Assembly (NCBI GenBank): GCA_028820215.1
Contig: JAPPKD010000061.1
Span: forward strand, 1 to 21,302
Direction: 5' to 3'
Length of the DNA stretch: 21,302 bases
Source: Spirochaetaceae bacterium
GTDB taxonomy: Bacteria; Spirochaetota; Spirochaetia; SZUA-6; Bin103
Part shown: positions 1 to 6,838 of the stretch, piece after piece
Layout of the letters: each line of letters opens with the position of its first letter
How positions within the stretch are numbered: the stretch's first letter is position 1
Notes under the pieces: model-generated
Told to the model about the DNA's origin: nothing
What the model saw: only the letters and a program-made list of their open reading frames with translations
Database searches by the model: none
Made by a program: the position numbers and the translations under genes

Positions 1-95
1 CTCGACCCGTTGCCGAAATCTGCCGAACGAACTACCCTACGCCTGAACAGTTACCTTCAATCCTCATCGCGGAACGTGATGTCCGGCGAGCGCCG

Positions 96-126
96 AAAAA
101 AGGCGAGGGCACTGCGCCCTCGCCTT
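96..126 (-). terminator. Intrinsic terminator of the binding-protein gene
   Basis: An 11-bp perfect stem (100-110 with 116-126) has a 5-nt loop. Read on the minus strand it is followed by a run of U (plus-strand A at 96-101). It starts 20 nt after the stop codon of the minus-strand solute-binding protein gene, so it is a classic rho-independent terminator for that transcript. Nothing recognisable lies between base 1 and 95. Confidence 0.9.
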
Positions 127-145
127 CATGGACGGCCCGCGGCCG

Positions 146-1693
146 CTACTGCATCGCGTCGTACAGGCGCTGGAACTCGGCGATGACCTCACCGAGTCCG
201 GCGGCGTTCAGGTCGGCCTGGAACTGATCCCAGGCTTCGTCGATGTCGACCACGCCGGTGATCGCCTTGTGGTAGAACTCGTTGCTGATCGTGTTCAGGT
301 CGCCCCGCTTGGCGGTGTACACCTCGTTCACGCCGTCGTGGGTGAACGCGACGCCCCAGTAATTGACCGGCAGCGACGCCACCCAGTCGTACACTTCGCG
401 TGCCGCGCTGGTGAGGGTCGGATCCTCGTCGCGCAGGATCGGGAACCTCCCCCAGAAGCCGACGCCGTCGTGATGGGCCGTCTTGGCCTCCTCGACCCTG
501 ATCTTGATCTCGCCCTCGGACCCGCGGTCCCAGTGCACGCCTTCCCTGCCGTACACGAGCGTGTTGAACAGCTCGCGGTCGGCCAGGATCTCGTTCTGCA
601 TCTGCATGATCTTGATCACCTTCTCGTCCGAGGCCTCGTGGCCGAACGCGCCGCCGTTGCCGAAGATGAACAGGCTGGGATACGGCATCGCCGCGCCGTA
701 CTTCCCGTCGGGACCCTTCGGCGGGGGCAGGAACGCGAACTCGGCATCGGGCGTGTGCGCCCAGACGAGCTGTTTCGGACCGCGCGGCGTGTCGGCGGTC
801 AGCGCGACCGGCGGTTGCCAGTTGAGCCCGAAGTCGCCCATGCCCCAGCCGTCGTAGAACTCGCCGCCCTTGTTGGTGGCGAAGGTCGGGTCGATGACGC
901 CCGCCTCGTACCACTCGGCCAGTGTCTTGAGCGCCTGTTTGTACTCGTCCTGCGAGTTGGCGTAGATGACCTGGCCGTCCTTCACGTAGAAGGACTTGTC
1001 CTGGTACCCGTAAGCCGCGAACACCCAGGAGAAGCCGAGCCCGTAGACGAACGAGATGTGGCTCATCCCGTAGGTGTCGTCCTTGCCGTCGCCGTCCGGA
1101 TCTCCATAGGTGAACTGCTTCAGCAACTCGAAGTGCTCGTCGATCGTGACCGGGTCCTCGGTGATGTTCAGATTATCCATCCAGTCCTTGCGGACCAGCG
1201 GCAGATAGGACGATTCGACCTCCGCCCAGTTGTTGTAGGGAAGCGCCCACGCCTCGCCCTTGTAGGTCATCTCCCGTTCCAGGCGGTCGCCGAACATGGC
1301 CTCCATCCGGTCAGCCCACTCCGGCGCATGCTCCCAGAGCCATTCCTTGGGATAGGACCGCAGCAGTCCCTGGTCGACCAGGCTCTGCCCGAACGCCAGC
1401 TTGACGCTCACGTAGTCCGCCGTGTTGCCCTCCGCGAACCACAGGGGAAGCTTCTCGTTGTCGGCCGAGGAGATGTTGGCGATCTCGATCTTGACGTTGA
1501 ACCGCTCCTCGATGAGCTGTTGCATCATGTTGCCTTCGGGCGGCTGCGGCTCGCTGTCGAGATAGTAAGGACCGAGCCACTTGAGCTCCATCACCTCGGT
1601 GCCTGCCGTTTCCGTGGTCGGCGCCGCAACGGCCGGCAGTGCCGCCAGCACGAGCGCCGCCATCGCCAGCAGCGTGACCTCGATTTTCCTCAT
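146..1693 (-). CDS. ABC transporter extracellular solute-binding protein (carbohydrate type)
   Basis: A 515-residue periplasmic binding protein of the family-1 solute-binding superfamily, the kind that pairs with LplB/YtcP-type permeases. It would capture an oligosaccharide or other carbohydrate and deliver it to the membrane permeases. Residues 1-24 form a signal peptide: MRK, then a hydrophobic run ending in an AxA-type cleavage site (LPAVAA). There is no lipobox Cys, so it is probably not a lipoprotein. The rest is rich in Trp and Tyr, as expected of sugar binders, and has an Asp/Gly-rich, EF-hand-like loop (GDPDGDGKDD). The start at 1693 is chosen because GGAG lies 9 nt upstream; an in-frame ATG at 1702 touches that GGAG directly and is less likely. 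The gene is transcribed away from the two permease genes and ends at its own terminator. The substrate cannot be read from sequence. Confidence 0.88.
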   Translation of the reverse strand: MRKIEVTLLAMAALVLAALPAVAAPTTETAGTEVMELKWLGPYYLDSEPQPPEGNMMQQLIEERFNVKIEIANISSADNEKLPLWFAEGNTADYVSVKLAFGQSLVDQGLLRSYPKEWLWEHAPEWADRMEAMFGDRLEREMTYKGEAWALPYNNWAEVESSYLPLVRKDWMDNLNITEDPVTIDEHFELLKQFTYGDPDGDGKDDTYGMSHISFVYGLGFSWVFAAYGYQDKSFYVKDGQVIYANSQDEYKQALKTLAEWYEAGVIDPTFATNKGGEFYDGWGMGDFGLNWQPPVALTADTPRGPKQLVWAHTPDAEFAFLPPPKGPDGKYGAAMPYPSLFIFGNGGAFGHEASDEKVIKIMQMQNEILADRELFNTLVYGREGVHWDRGSEGEIKIRVEEAKTAHHDGVGFWGRFPILRDEDPTLTSAAREVYDWVASLPVNYWGVAFTHDGVNEVYTAKRGDLNTISNEFYHKAITGVVDIDEAWDQFQADLNAAGLGEVIAEFQRLYDAMQ

Positions 1694-1845
1694 TTGCGTC
1701 ATCTCCTTCACGTATGCGACCATAGATTGATGCGGTGTCGGACCGCTTACCGTCGGGCGTACGGCCGGCCTTGTCAAGAGGAGGGCGGCCAGGGGACGCG
1801 CCGCCAGGGGCCTGACGCCTGCGCGGGCGCAACGCACCGGCGGCC
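1694..1845. promoter_or_regulatory. Divergent promoter region between binding protein and permeases
   Basis: This 152-bp spacer separates the start codons of the minus-strand binding protein and the plus-strand permease. On the minus strand a perfect TTGACA (plus-strand 1772-1777) is a candidate -35. No good -10 follows at 16-19 nt; the best is an ACGGTA-like hexamer. A good ribosome site (GGAG) precedes the binding-protein start. No clear sigma-70 promoter or ribosome site is visible for the plus-strand permease. A shared regulator site is plausible from the arrangement, but none was identified. Confidence 0.4.
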
Positions 1846-2832
1846 GTGAGCATATCGCCGCCCGGCGAGGGGCTGGTGCACCTGTCCGCCGGCACCCCGG
1901 ATCCGGCGGCGCCGAAAGCGTCCACGTGGCCGCGGCTGAAACGCGAGCTGTACCGTTACCGACACTGTTATCTGCTGCTGCTGCCGGCGGTGATCTTTTT
2001 CATCGTGTTCCACTACCGGCCCATGTACGGCGCCATCATCGCCTTCAAGGACTACCGGATCGTGGACGGCGTCATGGGCAGCCCATGGGCCGGATTCAAG
2101 CACTTCGAGTGGTTGTTCGGCGGCTATTTCTTTCTGCGCGTGCTGAAGAACACGCTCATCATCAGCGCCTATCGCATCGCATTCGGATTCCCGGCGCCCA
2201 TCCTGCTGGCGTTGCTGCTGAACGCCGTGCGCCACCTGGGCTTCAAGAAGATGGTGCAGAGCGTCTCCTATCTCCCGCACTTCATGTCGTGGGTCATCCT
2301 GGGCGGCATCGTCAGCCAAATGCTCCATCCCACGCACGGCGTGGTCAACGACATCGTCGCCCTGCTGGGAGGCGAGCGCAGGCTGTTCCTGGGCGATCCA
2401 CGCCTGTTTCGCGGGATCCTGATCGGCACCGACATCTGGCAGAGCGTCGGCTGGGGATCGATCGTCTATCTGGCCGCGATCGCCAGCATCGACACGGAGC
2501 AGTACGAGGCGTCGATCATCGACGGCGCGAACGGCTTCGCGCAGGCGCGCTACATCACGATCCCGTCGATCATGCCGGTCATCGCCATCATGTTCATCCT
2601 GCGCCTGTCGGGGATCATGAGCGCCGGATTCGACCAGATATTCAACCTCTACAATCCGCTCGTGTACGAAGTGGCCGACATCATCGACACCTACGTCTAT
2701 CGCACCGGCATCCAGAAGTACGCCTACAGCCAGGCGGCGGCGGTCGGCCTGTTCAAGAACGTCATCGGCCTGGCGGCGGTGCTGTCGGCGCACGCCGTCG
2801 TCCGGCGGTTCGGCGAATACGGACTCTGGTAG
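1846..2832 (+). CDS. ABC transporter permease, LplB-type
   Basis: A 328-residue inner-membrane permease of the binding-protein-dependent (MalF-like) superfamily, LplB subfamily. Hydrophobic segments fall at about 41-57, 100-125, 143-160, 200-215, 238-260 and 298-318. The cytoplasmic EAA loop that docks the ATPase is at about 219-242 (YEASIIDGANGFAQA). The ending FGEYGLW is typical of LplB-like proteins. The start is a GTG with no clear ribosome site and gives a polar leader of about 37 residues, longer than usual, so the true start may lie downstream. The next permease begins one base after this stop codon, so the two are surely cotranscribed and form the transmembrane heterodimer. No ATPase gene is adjacent; a shared MsmX/UgpC-type ATPase elsewhere is likely. 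Confidence 0.9.
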   Translation: MSISPPGEGLVHLSAGTPDPAAPKASTWPRLKRELYRYRHCYLLLLPAVIFFIVFHYRPMYGAIIAFKDYRIVDGVMGSPWAGFKHFEWLFGGYFFLRVLKNTLIISAYRIAFGFPAPILLALLLNAVRHLGFKKMVQSVSYLPHFMSWVILGGIVSQMLHPTHGVVNDIVALLGGERRLFLGDPRLFRGILIGTDIWQSVGWGSIVYLAAIASIDTEQYEASIIDGANGFAQARYITIPSIMPVIAIMFILRLSGIMSAGFDQIFNLYNPLVYEVADIIDTYVYRTGIQKYAYSQAAAVGLFKNVIGLAAVLSAHAVVRRFGEYGLW

Positions 2833-3738
2833 ATGGCGGTAACGGCAGTCCGGCAGGGTTCCAGGGTCGCGGTGAGCGGCCGGCGGTTTCGACCGTGGGG
2901 TGTCGCGAACTATCTGTTGATGTGCGTGCTGCTGGTGCTGTTCGTCTATCCGTTCTGGGACGTTCTGGTGCTGTCGTTCACCACCCCGGAGAATGCCGTC
3001 CACATCGGCCTTCGCCTGGTGGCGTTTCCGCTGACGGTCGACGCGTACAAGCGGATCTTCATATCGGACACGATCTTCATCGGCTACTACAACACTCTGC
3101 TGCGCACGGTCGTCGGCACGGCGATCCTGCTCGCCGTCACCTATTGCGCCGCCTATGCGATTTCGAAGAAGGGGTTGCCTTTTCGCAGGACGATCATCCT
3201 GTTCTTCCTGTTCACGCTGTTCTTCGACGGAGGCCTGATCGCCACCTATCTCAACATGAGATGGCTGGGGCTGTTGGGCTCCCGGTGGGCGCTGATCCTG
3301 CCGATGGCGACCAGTGCGTGGTACCTGGTGATCACGCGCAACTTCCTTCTGACAGTGCCGGGAGAGCTGGAGGACTCGGCCTTCATGGACGGCGCCGGCA
3401 CGATGCGGACCGTGTTCTCCGTCATCGCGCCGGTGTGTGCGCCGGTGCTGGCCGTGCTGGCGTTGTGGAGTGCCGTGGGGCACTGGAACTCCTGGTTCGA
3501 CGCGCTGCTGTACGTGAGCGACCGAGACAAGCTGGTCCTTCAGTTGGTGTTACGAAGGATCCTCACGGGAGGGCCGAGCGACATCGGCGACCTCAACATC
3601 CAGATGTTCCAGGGGACGATGCTGGAGACGGTGAAGGCCGCCACGATCGTGGTGACGACCGGACCGATCATCCTGTTGTACCCGTTCCTGCAGCGGTACT
3701 TCGTCAAGGGACTGCTGGTCGGCGCGGTGAAAGGGTAG
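2833..3738 (+). CDS. ABC transporter permease, YtcP-type
   Basis: A 301-residue permease of the MalG-like half of carbohydrate ABC importers, YtcP subfamily. Hydrophobic helices lie at about 26-48, 88-110, 120-140, 152-170, 194-215 and 268-286. The EAA loop is at about 178-200 (ELEDSAFMDGAGTMRT), followed by HWNSWFDALLYV, which is highly characteristic of this subfamily. The C-terminus VKGLLVGAVKG is also typical. ATG immediately follows the TAG of the upstream permease, indicating translational coupling. Together with the LplB-type partner and the divergent binding protein it forms an importer whose ATPase must be supplied from elsewhere. The length matches the family. Confidence 0.92.
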   Translation: MAVTAVRQGSRVAVSGRRFRPWGVANYLLMCVLLVLFVYPFWDVLVLSFTTPENAVHIGLRLVAFPLTVDAYKRIFISDTIFIGYYNTLLRTVVGTAILLAVTYCAAYAISKKGLPFRRTIILFFLFTLFFDGGLIATYLNMRWLGLLGSRWALILPMATSAWYLVITRNFLLTVPGELEDSAFMDGAGTMRTVFSVIAPVCAPVLAVLALWSAVGHWNSWFDALLYVSDRDKLVLQLVLRRILTGGPSDIGDLNIQMFQGTMLETVKAATIVVTTGPIILLYPFLQRYFVKGLLVGAVKG

Positions 3739-3849
3739 AGGAGCAGCGTCGGGGGGAGCACCGTTGCGAATGAGATGCCATGTACGTACCCTTGGACTCG
3801 ACGGCAGCGGTGGTACCGCGGCTCATGAAGGCACGAGAGGCAGGGAGTC

Positions 3850-4074
3850 ATGGCCAGCACAAGAGTTTCCGATCTGACAGTGGCCGAGTTCGAGCAGCTC
3901 GTCCGAGAGACGGTTGCCCAGGCTCTTGCCGAGCTGCTTGGGGACCCCGATGAGGGGTTGCCGCTCCGTGATGATTTCGGCAAAGCGCTCCAGCGCTCCC
4001 TTGACGAGGTGGGCGCCGGCGAGCCGACCAGAGGCTTGGCGGATGTTGCGCAGGAGTTCACGTTGAGCACGTGA
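3850..4074 (+). CDS. Antitoxin of a type II toxin-antitoxin pair
   Basis: A 74-residue acidic protein with the pattern common in antitoxins that precede RelE/ParE-type toxins: a helical N-terminal segment (VSDLTVAEFEQLVRETVAQA), then LLGDPDEGLPLRDDFGKAL and a flexible C-terminal tail. The assignment rests mainly on position: it ends in a GTGA overlap with a clear RelE/ParE-family toxin. An AGAGG at 3836-3840 lies 9 nt before the ATG, and a GGGAG sits closer. No classical ribbon-helix-helix or Phd motif is obvious, so DNA binding is not shown. The 111 bp upstream contain no other gene and should hold the promoter, but I see no convincing -35/-10 pair. Confidence 0.75.
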   Translation: MASTRVSDLTVAEFEQLVRETVAQALAELLGDPDEGLPLRDDFGKALQRSLDEVGAGEPTRGLADVAQEFTLST

Positions 4075-4343
4075 CGTGCCGGGTTGAGCTGACCCCGACG
4101 GCGGAAGAAGATCTCCGTCGTCTGGATTCCGCCGTCGCACGCCGGGTGATCGCGAAGCTGCAGTGGCTGGCCGAGAACGTGGATACGATCCGGCATGAGA
4201 CGCTGGCTGGCCCGTGGAAGGGCGTACTCAAGCTTCGAATGGGTGACTACCGCATGTTGTACACCCGCGAAGCCCCGAAGGGGCGGATCGTCGTTCACTT
4301 CATCCGCCACCGGCGAGAGATCTACAAGGCGCGGGGAAGATGA
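4071..4343 (+). CDS. RelE/ParE-family toxin
   Basis: A 90-residue protein of the RelE/ParE fold. Recognisable elements are the N-terminal strand with TPTAEEDLRRLD, the helical region ending LAENV, then LAGPWKGVLKLRMGDYRMLY and the C-terminal strand RIVVHFIRHRREIYK. The Arg/His-rich end is typical of family members that cut ribosome-bound mRNA; ParE-like members act on gyrase, and the sequence alone does not decide between them. GTG is used as start, overlapping the antitoxin stop by 4 bases, so the two are translationally coupled. Its own TGA overlaps the ATG of the next gene (ATGA), which is unusual because it ties the toxin module to the amidase genes downstream. Confidence 0.88.
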   Translation: MTCRVELTPTAEEDLRRLDSAVARRVIAKLQWLAENVDTIRHETLAGPWKGVLKLRMGDYRMLYTREAPKGRIVVHFIRHRREIYKARGR

Positions 4344-4567
4344 TGACTGACAGCGACGGGAGAGACGAGCGGGAGGTGGAGTTGCGCATGGCGCTGCTCC
4401 GGGAGCGGTACGGCGATCGGTTCGCGGAGCCGGACCAGGAAGCGGAGGTCCGCAGGCAGGTGGCCCAGGAGCTGGTCAGGGTCTCCAGGACGCTCCGGGA
4501 TGCCGAGGTCGCCCAGGACCAGGAGCCCTTTCCGCCGTACAGGCCATACCGGAGCGACGACCGGTGA
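4340..4567 (+). CDS. Small GatC/AtzG-like protein, putative amidase partner
   Basis: A 75-residue charged helical protein that overlaps the toxin stop (ATGA) and the amidase start (GTGA). The family is not recognised with certainty. Its size, its predicted helix at about 12-55 and its proline-rich tail (EPFPPYRPYR) resemble the GatC and AtzG small subunits, which wrap around amidase-signature subunits and end in a similar Pro/Arg-containing tail. Position directly before an amidase gene supports that reading. This is inference from architecture, not from clear sequence identity. A GGGGA at 4332-4336 could serve as ribosome site. A second ATG at 4343 is an equally possible start. Confidence 0.6.
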   Translation: MMTDSDGRDEREVELRMALLRERYGDRFAEPDQEAEVRRQVAQELVRVSRTLRDAEVAQDQEPFPPYRPYRSDDR

Positions 4568-5985
4568 CCGAGCGCGAGGCCGTCTTCCTGCCGGTCCGCA
4601 AGCTGTCTGAGCGGGTGCGCGCGCGACAGGTGTCGCCGGTGGCGCTGACGCGGCTGTTCCTGGACCGCCTGGAGCGGATCGGGCCGCGGTACAACGCGGT
4701 CATGACGCTCACGCCCGAGCTGGCCGAGAAGCAGGCGCAGGACGCGGAGCAGGAGATCGGCGAGGGGCGCTACCGCGGTCCCCTGCACGGCATCCCGTAC
4801 GGCCTCAAGGACGTGTTCGCCACCAAGGGCTACCCGACCACCTGGGGCGCGGGGCCGCTGCGCGACCAGCGCTTCGACTACGACGCCACGATAGCCCGCA
4901 GGCTGCGGGACGCCGGCGCCGTGCTGGCCGCCAAGCTGGCGATGGTGGAGCTGGCCGGCGGCACCGGCTACCGGCGGGCGAACGCCTCATTCACGGGGCC
5001 CGGCCTCAATCCGTGGGACCCCGGCACGTGGAGTGGCGGCTCGTCCAGCGGCTCCGGTTCGGCTGTCGCCGCCGGGCTCGTGCCGTTCGCGATCGGCACC
5101 GAGACGTGGGGGTCGATCGTGGGACCGTCCACCAACTGCGCCGTGTCCGGGCTGCGCCCAACCTTCGGCCGCGTGAGCCGCCACGGCGGCATGCCGCTCA
5201 CCTACGGGATGGACAAGCCGGGGCCGATGTGCCTCACCGCCGACGACTGCGGCCTCGTGCTCGACGCGGTGGCCGGCCATGACGATCGCGACGAGGCGAC
5301 CACGAAGCGGACCTACGAGTACCGCCCCCACCGCCCCGAGCGCCGCCGCTACCGGTTGGGGGTCCCCAGGGGAGTGCCCGACGGCTCGCAGCCGGGCGTG
5401 CAGGACCGGTTTCGGGAGGCGCTGGACGTGCTGGCGGAGGTGGCGGACATCGAGGAGGTCGAGCTTCCGGACCTGCCGTACGCCGAGGTGTCCAGCACGA
5501 TCTTCCTGGCCGAGTCGGCCAGCGTCATGGAGGAGCTCATCGACAGCGGCATCACCGCCGGGCTCACCGCACCGGAGGGGCGCATCGGGATCTATCCCCG
5601 CACCGCGGTGCTGGCCACCGATTACCTGCGGGCGCTCAGGCTGCGGCGCACCATCGCGGTGGCGGCCGACCGGCTGCTTGCGCGCCACGACGCCCTGCTG
5701 TCGCCCACGCGCCCGACGGTCGCGCCGCCGGCCGACCGGCCATGGGTCAAGAAGCCCGGGGAGCGGGCGGCCGATCCGCTGGGAGCGTTCGGGAGCTGCG
5801 TCGGGCTGCCGGCGATCTCGGTGCCGATGGGGTTCGCGGACGAAGGCCTGCCGATCGGCCTGCAGATCCTGGGCCGTGCCTATGACGAGAACGCGGTGCT
5901 GGCCGTCGCCTCCGCCTACCAGGAGTTGACCGACTGGCACGCGCGGCACCCGCCGGATCTGCTGCGGGACATCGCGACGGACTGA
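4564..5985 (+). CDS. Amidase-signature family hydrolase
   Basis: A 473-residue amidase-signature enzyme, which hydrolyses or transfers amide bonds through a Ser-cisSer-Lys triad. The triad is visible: Lys82 (GLKDVF), cis-Ser160 in GGSSSGSGS, and nucleophile Ser184 in GTETWGSIVGPS. The 24-residue spacing between the serines equals that of fatty-acid amide hydrolase. The Trp before Gly-Ser replaces the more usual Gly and occurs in some family members. The length is normal and the frame intact. The substrate is not inferable; GatA is unlikely because no GatB lies nearby. The GTG start overlaps the stop of the small GatC/AtzG-like gene by 4 bases, implying coupled synthesis of the two as a complex. 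Confidence 0.92.
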   Translation: MTEREAVFLPVRKLSERVRARQVSPVALTRLFLDRLERIGPRYNAVMTLTPELAEKQAQDAEQEIGEGRYRGPLHGIPYGLKDVFATKGYPTTWGAGPLRDQRFDYDATIARRLRDAGAVLAAKLAMVELAGGTGYRRANASFTGPGLNPWDPGTWSGGSSSGSGSAVAAGLVPFAIGTETWGSIVGPSTNCAVSGLRPTFGRVSRHGGMPLTYGMDKPGPMCLTADDCGLVLDAVAGHDDRDEATTKRTYEYRPHRPERRRYRLGVPRGVPDGSQPGVQDRFREALDVLAEVADIEEVELPDLPYAEVSSTIFLAESASVMEELIDSGITAGLTAPEGRIGIYPRTAVLATDYLRALRLRRTIAVAADRLLARHDALLSPTRPTVAPPADRPWVKKPGERAADPLGAFGSCVGLPAISVPMGFADEGLPIGLQILGRAYDENAVLAVASAYQELTDWHARHPPDLLRDIATD

Positions 5986-5999
5986 CCCGAGCTCCCGGG

Positions 6000-6005
6000 T
6001 ATAAT
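6000..6005 (+). promoter_or_regulatory. TATAAT -10 box before the isomerase operon
   Basis: A perfect TATAAT lies 14 nt before the ATG of the isomerase gene, so initiation near 6012 would leave a leader of only about 8 nt. The -35 region is weak (CTGACC near 5982 is too close). A short inverted repeat (ACCCG...CGGGT, 5985-6000) abuts the box. No strong ribosome site precedes the start, which fits a nearly leaderless mRNA. Confidence 0.45.
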
Positions 6006-6019
6006 CACCGCGACACAAG

Positions 6020-6838
6020 ATGGAGTTTCCCCGCGTCGGCGTGTGCAGCATCGCCTTCAAGGAGCGGAGCGCCGCCGGCGCGCTGCGCGCCATCGCCGCG
6101 GCCGGCGCCGACAGCGTCGAGCTGTGGGGGCAGCCCCCGCACCTGCCGTATCCCGTGGACGAGGCGTGGTGTTCCGCCCTGCGCGAGCAGGCGGCCGAGC
6201 TGGGACTGAGCTTCTGCGCGCTCGGCTCCTATTACTGCCCCGGCAACCACCCGGCCTACGACGGTCATTCAGTGACCAGGGACAACCAGCTCGCCGCGGC
6301 GCAGGCACTGGGCGCACCGATCGTCCGCATCTGGCCGGGCAGCGCCGCCCGGCAGGCCACGGAGCCCGCGGAGCGAGACCGGCTGTACGCGGAGATCCGC
6401 GACTTCGCCGACGCCGCCGGCGACGCCGGTATCCTGGTCGTCCTGGAGAGGCACGTGGGCTCGCTGACCGAGGGATGGGATGCGCCGCTCACGGTGCTTG
6501 CCGAGGTCGCCCACGCCAACGTGGCGCTCAACTACCAGGTGGTCTACCCGGCGCCGCGCGAGGATCTGATCTCCCGCGCGGTGCCGGACTACCGTCGCCT
6601 GCTCCCGCACTCCCGCCACGCGCACCTGCAGAACTACGTCCCGGCAACGGGCGACCGGCCGCCGCGGACCCTGATCGCGGACGGCGTGGTGGACTACGGC
6701 GAGCTCGGCGCGGCGGCGCGCGAATCAGGCTACGACGGCTCCTTCATGATCGAGTTCCCGGCCGACGAGCCCGGCATGAGCGCGGACGAGGCGATCCGCG
6801 CCGACGTGGCCGGGGTGCGCCGCCTGCTGTCGAAGTGA
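6020..6838 (+). CDS. Sugar phosphate isomerase/epimerase (xylose-isomerase-like TIM barrel)
   Basis: A 272-residue protein of the AP-endonuclease-2/xylose-isomerase-like TIM-barrel superfamily, to which many sugar isomerases and epimerases belong. Visible barrel elements are VGVCSIAFK at the first strand, AAAGADSVELWG at the second, and the metal-site residues Glu143 (VVLERH), the ALNYQ segment near Asn171, His202 (HAHLQNY) and Glu245 (FMIEFP). The size is standard. It opens a plus-strand operon: its TGA overlaps the GTG start of the sulfatase. The neighbours suggest processing of a sulfated or phosphorylated sugar, but the exact reaction is unknown. Confidence 0.87.
   Translation: MEFPRVGVCSIAFKERSAAGALRAIAAAGADSVELWGQPPHLPYPVDEAWCSALREQAAELGLSFCALGSYYCPGNHPAYDGHSVTRDNQLAAAQALGAPIVRIWPGSAARQATEPAERDRLYAEIRDFADAAGDAGILVVLERHVGSLTEGWDAPLTVLAEVAHANVALNYQVVYPAPREDLISRAVPDYRRLLPHSRHAHLQNYVPATGDRPPRTLIADGVVDYGELGAAARESGYDGSFMIEFPADEPGMSADEAIRADVAGVRRLLSK

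Noticed and set aside
128..1849. Long plus-strand open frame opposite the first binding-protein gene
   Set aside because: It is an antisense shadow caused by high GC content; the minus-strand frame has a signal peptide, ribosome site and terminator.
1774..3483. Long minus-strand open frame opposite the permeases
   Set aside because: Low-complexity Arg/Gln/Asp-rich translation with no motifs; the plus strand encodes clear permeases.
3806..3820. T-box-like sequence (GGTGGTACCGCG) upstream of the toxin-antitoxin pair
   Set aside because: It matches the T-box core at 12 of 14 positions, but there is no room for a specifier stem in the 111-bp gap, no terminator follows and the downstream gene is not an amino-acid gene. 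It is a simple self-complementary GC-rich stretch.
5985..6000. Short inverted repeat after the amidase gene as a terminator
   Set aside because: Only 5 bp of stem and no U-run; it abuts the TATAAT and is better explained as promoter-region sequence.
6043..6834. Upstream extension of the sulfatase frame to 760 residues
   Set aside because: The extra part is an Arg-rich shadow of the isomerase gene; the GTG at 6835 overlapping the isomerase stop is the natural start.
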